Assembly (NCBI RefSeq): GCF_030272615.1
Contig: NC_081407.1
Coordinates: forward strand, 142,728,897-142,792,896
Direction of reading: 5' to 3'
Source: Cryptomeria japonica
Lineage: Eukaryota; Streptophyta; Pinopsida; Cupressales; Cupressaceae
DNA: 64,000 nt
Positions 46,993 through 58,577 of this stretch are shown here, piece by piece. Every line of letters begins with the position of its first letter. Positions within the stretch are counted from its first letter, which is position 1. Below the pieces are notes generated by a model, which saw only the letters and a program-made list of their open reading frames with translations, had not been told where the DNA came from and did not search any database. The position numbers and the translations under genes are program-made.

Positions 46993-48513
46993 AGAAGAGA
47001 AAATGCCTTAGTGAAAACCTGGTAAATAGGCACCTTGGTAAAAAAATATATGAATCTCTGCCAAGTAGGTGAAAACCTGGTAAACAGGCGCCTCTTGTAC
47101 TTGAGCGCTCCATCTATCAACACAATGTTGGCATTCCCGCTTTCCTACATATTTGCTTTCGCTTGTACATATTTCGGTTACTTTTGTGACATCCTAGTTC
47201 GTTGGAACCTTCATGGCATGAAACCGATCAATGTCCTAGTCTTAGGTAATCAACAGAGCACATTACATGTCCTAAGCAGTGTCAACCAAGTTAACCTTAC
47301 GTCAGTGAAACTTGGTCGTCCACTCTGAGTCAGTTACCTATCTCCTGACTATTGAAGAGTGTTATCACTGAGTTAACAAGCAAAACATTATGAAAAACAA
47401 TCACTAAACAGTTTGAGCTATGCATGAAAGTTTTATTTGTGTGATGTCTTTTATATTGGTTTTCGATTATTATCCCTCTGAGTAATTCGAGGAAGTCTAT
47501 CTTGACTAAGAGGAGCGAGGATTAGGGGCATAATATTTTCTTGTTTGCTGCTTGTAGGAATGATCCCAATGATCTGGAAACATCTAAATTAGCTGGGTGT
47601 GTATGATAAGAGCCTTCACATCAAAGTGGAATCCTCACATACCTTGACTCTGCTTATTTGAATGCTACAGGGAGGTTTCCATCATTTCCTTGTCTATTTT
47701 GAGGGAATTTCTTTATTGTGCAATCTGGGTCCACGCGTAATCTGTCCAAGGATATGAATGAAAAAAGCGTCATTATGGACAAGATCATTACTATTGCACA
47801 TGCAAAGAAAGGAAATCTAATCTGCCTACTATAATTGTAAAATGCTCAATGATGACAATTAAGTTGTTCAAAGTCCATTGACTAGGTTTAGGGTTACATC
47901 TCATTTTGCATCTCATCTTGCATTTCATTCTGCATTTTGTGAATTTGGAGTGCTTTTGGTATAATAACAATGATCTCTTTATCTTTTGAATGAGAGTCGG
48001 GAGCATCATCATTTCTTTGCTAAGTGGTCTCTTTTCATCATTTCTCCGATCGAGTACTTATGTTTTGAGATGTTAGCTGCATACATGAGCATCTCATATA
48101 GATCCATACATTTGATTTCATACTTATTTGCATTCATCTTATTACATTAAACAAAAAGAAAAATAAACATTTGCATTACTAGTTACTCATTCAAATCATT
48201 TATTTGCAACATCATTTATTTGCATATGAAAAGAAACAAAAATAGACATCCATGATCATTTGCATTCATACATTCATGCTGAAAAGAAATGCATACATAT
48301 AGAATAAAGCATATAAAAGACATCTCATAAGCGAATCAACACAAGTACGATGAAGTCAAATCATATATCATTTATATATATATATATCATGTCTAGTCTC
48401 AAGGTACAAAATGATGTTAAAAGACATATACAAACTCCCATCGGAGCAAGAATCGTAGGCTACAAAAAATGGGTGTGTCTACCAAAAATATCCGAGCTAC
48501 AAAAAGAAATCAT
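46993..48513. other. Tat-1 3' region, non-coding part
   Basis: AT-rich, with no long open frame and a (TA)n run near 48376-48388. Its Tat-1 membership follows from its position between pol and the 3' LTR. Nothing else is recognised. Confidence 0.6.
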
Positions 48514-50414
48514 CTAGCTCGCTCCCTCTCCCTCATCACCTGGTGGTGGAGGAGGAGCCTGATGTCTAGGATCCTGACAAGGTGCCCATGCTCCCTCTGA
48601 CCGTGCCATATACTGTGAATAAGGTATCACCTGTTGCACAACAAGAACTACAACACTATATGTTGCAACATAGTAAGATGCCCTACTAGACTAGTGAAGG
48701 ACCTCCTATCATAGGGGATCTATCTCTGCTCTCAGCACTGCAATCTGACGATCACGCTCAATCCTCACCTCGGTGATATGGCGATCACGCTCAGTCCTCA
48801 TCTTAGCCAGCTGTCGGTCTCACTGCGCCAGCTGTGTCTGAGCCACTAGCAACTGTGACTACAGCTCTGCAAGACGTGCCCTCATCGACCATCCAACATC
48901 TGTCCCCTACTCTCTCATAGGCTTTCCACCCCCATCTCCAACTCCACCTCCAGCTCCTCTCTCCGCTACCAAACCTACCTAGGTGCTGCTCATGCCTCCT
49001 TTGTCCCACCTAATATCACACCCACTCCTCTTAGGGATCCACCCTTACCCCTCTGTTGTCCTCCCTCAGCTAGCACCCTACTACTGCTAGCACCTGGATC
49101 ACCACTACCCCGTTGCGGAGCCTCAGCTCTCTGTGCTTGACCCTGCCTCTAGCCCTGTCTCTGGCCCTGTCTCTGTGCTGGTGCGGGGGCATCATCCTCA
49201 ACATCCTCAATATGAGGAGCCTGCTCACCTAGATCTGTAAAACATAGGAATGGATGCTACTAAAAATGATCTCTATATTGGGGCAATACCCTCGCATCCG
49301 CTACATCGTCCAAGTAATCCCACCTCAGGCGGTGTAACCCTGTCAACTCCTACATCACTAAAGCATATGATAACCGCGGAGACCATCCCTGTCTCTCCTC
49401 GTCAGCATACCGAGCATAAGCTGTATACTCCTATGAGATCCCCTGAGGCTGGCCATACTGCCTCATCACCCAAGACACAACGAATCGCTCCACAATGGTC
49501 TATGACCTCCCAATCAGTGGGTGTGTAACAAACAAGTCCCTGCGAACTAGTCGCCAGTCATCCCACAGCTCCAAACCTCTATATGGTCTCCATACGATGG
49601 CTATCAGGTCATCGAGCTGCCATCTCTAGAAATTTGTCTTGCCCAGATGCGGTTGTGTAATATATCTGACATACCTATAAATGATCGATTGCCCAGGCTC
49701 TCTGCTATCAGCTACTATCGGCTGACATACGAGAAGGTGCTCCCTAGCCCACAGCTGCAAAATATACACACCAGCGGCCATGCTCTGCCCATCTCTGTAT
49801 ACGATCTCATGCATCTCTCGATACATGTGGGCCAATAAACAAGAGCCCCAGCCAAGTCTCAGAGGGGTCTCTATCAACTTCTCTAACATCTAACTCCATC
49901 CACACTGGAAGCCCTGCTACCCTCTGTCTGGCATAAGAAAACAACCTATCAATCCTGCTAGGACGCATGCCAGAGGATACTCCTCATTGTACCTTCTCAT
50001 AAGAATATCCCAGCTCATGGACTGCATCAAAATGTCAGGATCACCAAAGACATGCCTGACGGCCTGCAATCCTAGAAGGTTCCTTGAATCATAATCCACC
50101 TTATCCCCAACACAAGGGATACGGAGGATCTTGTATACATCCTCAGGAGTGATCATCAACTCCCCCACCGAAAGATGAAATGTGTTATGCTCCAAATGAA
50201 AACACTCTACCAATGCCATGAGCATTCCGTGATTCACACGGATATCAGGTAATCCCAACAGATGAGTCAAGCCGCACAAATCAACATAAGCCTGCTCAAC
50301 CTTAGATAAATGTCGCACCAATGCCATGGTAGGAGGGTACACACATCTAAATAACACAGGAGGTAATCGAACCTGCAAAAAAACCCAACAACAAAGCATC
50401 AGAAAATATTCCAA
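48514..50414 (-). pseudogene. Antisense extra ORF in Tat-1 with plant-mobile-domain-like region
   Basis: Minus-strand coding remnant opposite to gag-pol. 50414-49917 encodes VEQAYVDLCGLTHLLGLPD, FHLSVGELMITPEDVYKILR and IPCVGDKVDYD. In the same frame 49889-49626 continues with GWGSCLLAHMYREMHEIV and VYILQLWAREHLLV. This order resembles the plant mobile domain (an aminotransferase-like, transposase-related family). Before 50380 the minus strand has a pyrimidine tract ending TTTTTGCAG, a possible splice acceptor. Further on, 48840-48700 encodes a coiled coil (RQLAKMRTERDRHITEVRIE), and a Pro/Gly/Glu tail ends at 48514. Several stops and frame changes. Antisense extra ORFs are known in Tat elements. 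Confidence 0.7.
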
Positions 50415-50542
50415 ATGTGCCTACAAGAGAAGTAAAACATCACGCAAATCCAACCAAGTCAAAGACAACATCAAATTTTCATGTTTACGCCTTCAAAAAT
50501 GTTCACTATTTCCTAAATGACAAAGCACAAAGAAGCAGAATC

Positions 50543-50572
50543 TCGTACGAGTCAAGAATAGGTGTCGTACGA
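50543..50572. repeat. Two perfect TCGTACGA palindromes in the Tat-1 3' region
   Basis: Exact copies at 50543-50550 and 50565-50572, with near copies (CTGTCGTACAACAC, CTCGCACGATAA) in the next 190 bases. Same motif as in the leader, some 28 kb away across the nested elements. Confidence 0.8.
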
Positions 50573-51906
50573 CAAACCAAGCTCAAATGACAAACTTTTA
50601 GACCCTACATGACAAAATGGTCTTTTTATAGACCTGTCGTACAACACATGGGTGGCCCTAGAATGACAAATCTAATGGTCTAAAATGATAAAAAATATTT
50701 TGCCAGTTTCTCATATGAGATAGGTTCCTGTCTCGCACGATAAAACATGACGCCCGACTTCAAACATGCGAAAAACTTGAAAAATGAACAAAAAATTTCA
50801 AATTTGAAAACACAAACAGGCTTAAGATTGATCACTTACCGCTGGCTCATAGTTTCGAGGTCAATTATGTCTTCTCTGGCACTTGAATCAATGCTGACAA
50901 GTAGGGACCGCCATTTTCTCCATAGAAGGCTTTTTGAATTTTCAAACTTGGAGGGTTAAAATGAATTGAAAATGACACTTTTGTCCCATATATAGCCAAA
51001 AACCTAATTTTTCAACTTGCTCCGATGGACACGAAAATTGTACCCTTAGCTAATTTGACTGTTCTGATTCCATTTTCGGGATCAAAATCAAAATTTGAGA
51101 TCATTCTGCTAGTCAATTTCAGAATTTGGACCACTTAGCACTCTTTTCATCAGTTGCTCATTCTCTCTTCTAATTGCGCTCAATTTCTCGTTAGCCAACG
51201 CCGAATGTCAATTTAATTTCTGCAAATCAACTTTACGCTCAATTTCTCGCAAGGTTTCGAAAATTCCTCTGAATGAATTTGTCCTCAAACAACTTATCAT
51301 CACTAAAAATTGTCTATCATCATGTACCCTCGCTATTTTTTGATTTTGAGCCCGAGGGGGCATACTTGTGACCTTATGACCTTACATCTTCAATGTCGAG
51401 AAAATTTTCAAATCTTCATCGAAAGTCGAGCAAAACATATTTTTCAACTAAAATCAATCAAATTCTAATCGCTAGGGGCATATCAGTTTCATCGCTTCAT
51501 ATCAAGCTGATATTTGTCTTCGTCTAAATCAATCTCTTAATGGTTGTCAGTTTCATCACTTTTCATCAAGCTAATTATTCATTTAAACTCAATCAAGGGT
51601 TTAAAGAGTTTCTTTGATCACGCTAAATCTAAGCAGGTGTTCAGTATTCGTTTCTTGATCAAGCTGAACAATTTATCTTTATCGTATCTTGATCAGTCAA
51701 GTTCAAGTTCGGCATCTTTGTTCTCTATCATTTCTAGTTCAATCAAGTTTGGGATCGGTATCACTTTAATCAGACTTCATTCAACTTTTTCGCTTCGAAT
51801 CAAGCTTAACACCTCGCTTTTCATCTAGTTCGTGATCAATCAAGTTCAGAACTAGCATCTCCTAGACATCAAATTTTCGTTGAACTAACGCGTTGCTTGC
51901 ACATTA

Positions 51907-51923
51907 ATTCAAAGAGGGGCAAA
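51907..51923 (+). promoter_or_regulatory. Tat-1 polypurine tract
   Basis: TTCAAAGAGGGGCAAA precedes the 3' LTR TG directly. It primes second-strand synthesis in gypsy elements. Confidence 0.88.
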
Positions 51924-52961
51924 TGTAATACCCTAAAAATGGTCATCTAAACCATGGGCCCCTAATCTCGACAACATCACCAAGATCCTAACCAAAGACA
52001 ATTAAATCAATCTTGAGCACACAATTAATTCTTTAAACATTAAATGTCACATGGCAAAATTAATCAACCAATATTAATTAATTAAATTATTCCAAGAAAA
52101 TCATTTTTAAACAATTATCTTATTTATTTTATTAAATATCTTTTACATATTTAATTAAATAAATAAATTTGCCATCACATCAAGAAAGAGGAATTAATTT
52201 TAATTAAATAAATCAATTGAGCACAAATCTTCAAAAATGGAAATAAACCAAAAAAGGAATTAATTGACCAAAAAAAATTAAAAATTTGAGAAAAGAAATC
52301 TATTGGAGATAATCTTGAAAAATAAATTAAAAATTGATGAATAATCTCAAAGAAAACAATTAAAACAATTAAATATTAAAATTGAATGAAATAGAGAATA
52401 AATCAGTTTTTTCCTGATTTTATCTTAATTTTAGTTCAATTTCCTTTAAAACTGAGAAAAGCATCCAATCACATCAATTCACCTGGATTGTGCTTCCTCT
52501 TGGAAAATCTTGACCGCTCATCATCATTTAATCTCAGCCATTGGTTTCTTTCTGAATTTTCTATAAATTCAGGCTCATCTCTCATTCAAAGAGAGGCTGG
52601 AGAATATATTGTTATTATACTGTTTTTGCTTTAGACTCATTGAGATATATTGCATATTTATTATTTCATATTGATTAAATCATTTAGATGAATATTGCTT
52701 AAATCTTGCTAGATCAATCTTGCATCCATCTAGCTAATATCATGCTCATATAGATTAAATCTTTCATCTTGATGTTGTCTAGTCACTGGTATTGCTTATA
52801 ATCTGAGAGCAATCATATACTCACATCTTTTAGAAGGCAATGGGTCGATTTGTTATGGTTTATTATTCATTGATTATATCTGATTAACCATGCATGTAAT
52901 GACTTGATTGAAGTGTTGTGTCTTGTAGATACAGGTTCTTATTCCACTTTTCACACACACA
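51924..52961 (+). repeat. Tat-1 3' LTR
   Basis: A 1,038-bp LTR matching 21618-22662, ending CACACACACA, followed by the target duplication ATGTT (52962-52966). TATA box at 52562-52568. Confidence 0.96.
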
Positions 52962-53145
52962 ATGTTATCTAACTATTTATTTATGGCATGATTAATGGGA
53001 TATATCAAAGCAATAAAGCACATGCTTGAAATTAAAACTTAGTCATAAATCATCATAGATATCGTCACTAGATTTAATGATTACTCAAATATATTTTTAC
53101 TTATAGTATTTCATCAAAACTCTATACATAGCGTATGATAAAAAC

Positions 53146-54263
53146 TATTAGGCCCAATATGGAAAGCTAATGTACTAAGAGGGGAGGGGTGAATCAGTAC
53201 TTCAAAACATTTCTTCAACAATATCTTTACTGTTATGCATAAACCAAATAGTACAGTAACATAATATAAAACTAAAACAAATAGATAACAATCATACATG
53301 ATTCACTCCATAACACATATATTTTGATTACGCAAAAACTCTTGGTTAGAGAGAAAAACTGCGGTGGGGATGACACCCACAACTTCACTATTGCAATAAT
53401 AAAGAATGCTCAGTTAGAGCTACATGTTTAGCTATTTCTGATAGCATACCCTGTTAGGAGTAACAAGATCTGTTAGATCTACCTTGCTAAAGGATTTTAA
53501 AACACTTCATCTAAATGTTGCACCTGGTTAGAGGCTTTACAATTTATAGACTTGATTAGAGTCTTTTACCCTGTTAAAGGTTTCTCTTACAACTTCAAAA
53601 TAATACAATAAAATTATTACAAATATCTACAAATTTACATCAGGAATGTTATAGCAGATTCTATGTGCTCAGAATAGATTACCTTGCTTATAGCATACCT
53701 TGGTAACCCATATAGTAACTCGGTAAACCCTTTTGTTTACTCTATTCTTTGACTATTCTCTGAAAACATTCTCAGTGACCTCTATGTCTCTGTAATAGTC
53801 TTCTTACACTCATGCACACACCTTTAACTCTTAACTCATGCTGTATAAATAGATCTCTTATGACGGTGATCCAATTCATTGCTTTGATCTTACAAACACA
53901 ATTTATTGAATGAATAACCATGCAAAATATTTCATTGGTTAGATAACCTCAAAATCATACACAATCTTTAAGTGCAATTTCCAATGTGATAACGGTTAGA
54001 TGTGCCTCGATCTTGTAACATGTTTTCATATGCATGTCCAGGTTCAATCAATTAGGTAACACGTTTCACTCGGTGTAAATCAACTCGGTGTGTCATCTTT
54101 GCTGCTTGGTAGATAGCTCAATGTATATTGCATTCTGTGACTGCTTTCCTCTGTAACTGACTAGACTGTACATACTGACTGAATATTTTGGTAATAGATA
54201 ACAGACTAGAGTATATAGTATAACTTTGACATAAAACTAACAGCAATTTGATAAGTATTAACA
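53146..54263 (-). repeat. Nau-2 3' LTR
   Basis: 1,118 bp, pairing with 59993-61131. The minus strand starts TGTTAATACTTATC and ends GGGCCTAATA (TG mutated to TA on the plus strand). By eye, about 12 differences in 270 bases, and it lacks about 30 bases present near 60960-60990. Contains the C-rich CACCCCTCCCCTCTTAGTAC segment. Confidence 0.93.
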
Positions 54264-54275
54264 ATCTCCCCTTTT
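54264..54275 (-). promoter_or_regulatory. Nau-2 polypurine tract
   Basis: The minus strand reads AAAAGGGGAGAT directly before the LTR start TGTTAATAC. Same AGGGGAGAT core as Nau-1 and Cop-1. Confidence 0.85.
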
Positions 54276-54656
54276 AACATTAGTTGAGATGTTTGACAAA
54301 AACTACTTTCAAAGTTATAACTCAATAATCTATATACTTGCAAAATTTGACTATGCTGACAGTATATATAATAGTCAATAATAATATATCAGATATACTC
54401 CCCTTATCGATATACTATATAAAATTTTGAGTTTTACATTCTTGATGATCTGTTCTTGTTTTGTGCTTACTGTCCTGTACACTGTGTGGTTTATTGCTCT
54501 TGGATACTCTGCTTATTCTGCTCGGTATACTCCCCCTGTATACTATACTCCAAAAACTATACCATTCTCTCAATACTGAATCACTCCCTAAATATATTGT
54601 ATTACTCCCCTAGTACTGTAACATATTACTCCCCCTTTTTGACAAACATCAAAAAC

Positions 54657-57600
54657 TTAATTACCATTCAGGGGTGGTAACTGATCAAAAGTGGATTTGT
54701 ACTTGGTTCGGGCATCGGTGAGAGCGATAGAGAGTGCATCCTTTACACTGTCCATTAAAGAATTTTGTGCTTGAATATCAGCCAATAGTGATATTAAGCC
54801 ATCTAGAGTGCTTCCCTCTTGAGTAGTAGATAAGTATGTGGCTTGGTTGATCTGTTCATGGACTGATGAAAGATGTGGAAGGAATAATGTCTGAAGGGTC
54901 ATTATGTCCATCCTGATCTTATGTTCTTCATTTCTTAAGTCCAATTGTTGAGACATGAGCTGTTGTAACCTTGTATAAAAATTTTGAACTGAATTTGGCT
55001 TGGTGGTCAACTTATGTGAGAGATCGGTGATCTCTTTCTCAATTGCCTCTATTTTATTCTTAATGTCTTTAATGAATAAAGAAAATGTGCAGAGTTTCTA
55101 AAATAAATAATGAATGTGCTTGAGTTGAGGAGTCAACTCAACAATAAATTTGACAAGTTTAACTTTGCCAATAGCTATAGCTTTTTGTACCTCTTCTATC
55201 ATCTTGGTAATGAGCTCTTTGTCTTTCAGCTTGCTCAAATACTCTGATGCATCTATTCCAGATGTCTCTATCTTTGTTAGGAGTTCATCCAGTTGAATGT
55301 GGATGGCTACATCTATTGATATTGTAGCTTCAGGTAGCATATCTATTAGGAGTCCTTTTACCTTCTGAAGTACTTTATTTTTCTTTTGAATGGCCATTTG
55401 CTTCTCTTGTTCGGCCTTTGCTTTGCACAGTTCACCGAAATCAATGAGTGCTTGCCCCTTTAATTTTGCTATGTCTACATTGGGCAACACTATGGGTTTT
55501 GACATATCAACTTTAAAACTACGCTTCTTCACTTTCTTTTCTTTATCTTTCACCGATGGAACTAAGACAATGGCTTGTGAGGCTTGATGACCCTCGGTAG
55601 GTTGCTCGGTAGAGGCAACACTTTGATTGGTTCCTTTAGCCTCTGTAGAGTCCTTCGGTGTCTCAGTACTTGGTTTCTCAGTTGCAACAGTCTTAGTGTT
55701 AGAAGGTGTGTGAGATGTTTGTTCTTGAGTAGTACCTTCTCCTGCTGTAAACTTGTGACCTTCAGTGCCTTGATCTATATCCTGAGGGGTTTTGGTTGAG
55801 ACAAGTTGCTTGACTGGTGGATAAGGCTGAACTTGTTCCAAGACTGATTCACTAGATACAAGTTTTGCATATGCAGTGCCTTCTATCATTTCCTGTTCTG
55901 GTGCCTCTGAATCCATGACATCTTCATCTATTTGAATGGTGTCAGCAGGATCTTGTTCGGTAGCATCAGGATCATGCTCGGTGACATCAACGATTTCAAC
56001 TATAGCTTTCTTACTAGCATCCTTGATTTTAAAGATTTCCTGCCACTTTGCTTTTGTCTCATTTTCTACTTCAATATATAGCCCATTCATTAGTTTTAAG
56101 GCTCTCTATTTGACAAGAAACTTTGAATTGTAGGTTGTCAGATGTTCCTTTATTTCAATGACTGACATGTCAGGAAATAAATGAACCAAACTTCTCTCTC
56201 TGATTTGTTTCTCTGAGTCCATTGCATACTTCCACCTATTATCAATATGTAGATATAGTTAATTTGGAAGTAACTTAGCTAGTTCCAATGGAGCTAACCG
56301 GAACTTTAGAAGTGTGTAGATGATAGCTTCTTCAATTTGTCTCTTTTCATCATTGTTCTTGGTTTCATACTTGACATATCTGAATCCTCCAAATCCACCA
56401 TATTCTTTCAGATTAGCATAGAAGTTTTCAACACTATGTATATTTTCCTTCTTGCTCTTGACAATCTGGAATTTGCTTGCATCTTTTGATTCGGTATCAC
56501 TAGACTCTTTTGCCAAAATGAGTCTCCGAGTAGATTTCTTGTATGTCTTTGTTACCTTGGGAATAGTAACACTCTTTGTCTTCTTACTCAGTGAAACTGC
56601 AGATGCTCTAGTGTTAGTTCATTTTACTAGAGGTGGAGTTGGTGAGACTTTTGATGTGTCCTGTTTCTTTCTCTTTAACATTTTACCCTTAGGCAATTCA
56701 GTGCTCAGTGTTATAGCTGCCTCTTGGGCTTCAGATTCCTCTCTGGTAATGGCAATGGTTCCTTTGATAGGTGTAGAGGAAGAGTCTTCTCCGAATTTCT
56801 CAGACAATGCTTTTATCATTTTTGTTGCCTTTCTTGTAGCTTTGGGTACTACAATATTCATCTTTACCTTTTCCTTTACTTCCTCATAGGTACCATACCT
56901 CAGCTCGGTAGCACGTCTAGGCAATGTAAGAAATGCATCAATTTGTTGTTTTGTGATGTCAAAATTAATTGCGTAACCCATTGGTGACAAAGATTGAGTC
57001 CTAGGTTCCACAACATTCACATAATAGTAATAGGTGTCAACTTCAAAACATATATCATTTTTGTATTTCTCTACTAGCTGGGGTGGAATCCTATATCTAT
57101 TATGCATTTTCTCTTGAAATTTACTGAAGTAATCATCCATAATATCATTGAAATTATCACCTAACTTCTTGATGAAGTCATTTATCTAATGGGTGATTGG
57201 TCGGTGTAGTTCCCAAACAACTTTACCAACTGATGGAAAGAATTTTTCAAAGTAGAAAAACATGCATACCAGTAATGATCCAAACTTTAGAGTATTAGCT
57301 GAGTTGTTCTTCTTCGACTTCCTGATGGTGTTCATATTTTCAAATAGGTTCTTCAGCAACACCTCGCATAGATCAATTTTCATTCCCTTTTTCACAATTT
57401 TGTATTCCAGGTCTACTGCTGCACAGGGAACACTATTTTCCCTTGCTGATTGGAAGAAACAATAGCCCATTACTCTAATGGAAAATTTTAGTTCTTCATC
57501 AGTGACATTATTCAGTTTCAATCCTCTGCAATCAAATTCCACTCTGGTTAAATTGATCAATTCCTTCTGTGATATCATCTTCTGGGCTCAGGCATGATCA

Positions 57601-58022
57601 TAGATAGGGTAACCGGTAATCAAATGAATGATTTCCTTGGTAATCTTAAATGGTTGTTCTTCTAGCCATATGAAATCATCGTGAAATTTGCTCAGAACAA
57701 ACTTGACCCATTGGGGTTTGAACACACGAGGATAGGTTAGGGCTTCAGTTAATCCCTTGACTTTGATGTGCTCATACTTGTTGTTCAATATACCATCGGT
57801 ACATAGCTCATCATAGGTGTCTCTAGTTTCAACATAACTGAGTTCTTCAACATGACATTTTGTGAAGAATCTCACATCTTCGACTAGTAACACTCTGTCT
57901 GGGATGAGTGAAAAGGCGGTTTTGTCATCCGGTTTAGAAGCGACTTTGGGAGTCAAAGAGTATTTTAGTGAGGGATTTTCTACATTCTTGACAACTATGG
58001 GATCTTGGATCTTGGGCGCCAT
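54657..58022 (-). pseudogene. Nau-2 ORF2: large protein of unknown function, point stops only
   Basis: Starts at ATG 58022 (MAPKIQDPIVVKNVENP) and runs to TAA at 54657, 1,122 codons in one unbroken frame with only a handful of point stops (for example near 57588, 57186, 56619, 56259, 56110 and 55098). The N-terminal ~400 residues are globular, with FFTKCHVEELSYVE, PFKITKEIIHLITGYP (~123-138) and KFGSLLVCMFFYFEKFFP (~246-264). A basic Lys/Arg segment follows (KGKMLKRKKQDTSK), then a Thr/Glu/Gln-rich region and a helical, probably coiled-coil C-terminus. Colinear with Nau-1 ORF2. No polymerase, integrase or protease motif. Function unknown; a structural or RNA-binding role for the element is one guess. 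Confidence 0.8.
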
Positions 58023-58577
58023 TGTAGATTTCAGATAAAAACTAGCAAAGAGTCCTTAGGGTTTCAGGATTTTAAAAAACAGACACTTTATACTTAGCAG
58101 ATAATGGTAACTAGATAAGATTTGTAAACCAACTTAACGATGTGTTGAGATTGATGTAAATACCTTGAATTTGCTTTGTTGGAGATTTTGATCACCTTTG
58201 ATTTTCTTTGCTTTGTTCTCTCAAAAACTTGGTAAGTGTAAATGATCGCGAAAATGCTTTGAAGTACACAAAATACCTTATCAGGCTCCATGCGGGTTAG
58301 GTCAAAAACATTAAATGCACTCGGTTCATCTTTAACCGATTTGCTCTCCTTTTTCTGTTTTAACCTAGTAACCAAGCTTCCTTCATTTACCGACTTGACA
58401 GGCTTCCTGTTTTCACCGACTTGACAGGTTTCCTGTAAAGTGCTTCAAAAGACTTTGATAGAATTTCAATTACTTTTACATCCTAAGTATGTAGATTTTT
58501 GAATTTAGTACATAATATAATAGGAACTGTTAAGATTTTAACCTTTAGAGAATGCAGTCCCTTCATACCTTTACCAA

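Larger units (their letters stand above)
50415..51923 (+). other. Tat-1 3' untranslated region
   Basis: No gene. Exact TCGTACGA palindromes lie at 50543-50550 and 50565-50572. A loose series of ATCAAGCTGA/ATCAAGTT motifs recurs at 51480-51850. A G-rich GCCCGAGGGGGCATAC segment lies at about 51349-51364. It ends with the polypurine tract. Confidence 0.65.
21618..52961 (+). mobile_element. Tat-1: Ty3/gypsy Tat-lineage element with nested insertions
   Basis: LTRs at 21618-22662 and 51924-52961 are flanked by a perfect target duplication ATGTT (21613-21617 and 52962-52966). Without the nested elements it is about 17.0 kb. Order: LTR, primer site, long leader, Gag, protease, G-patch, RT, RNase H, second RNase H, integrase, long 3' region with an antisense ORF, polypurine tract, LTR. 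RT before integrase marks Ty3/gypsy. The second RNase H, CHHC Gag knuckle and long 3' region point to the Tat lineage. Nau-1 interrupts the leader. Coding is decayed, but most breaks are point stops in one frame. Confidence 0.95.
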
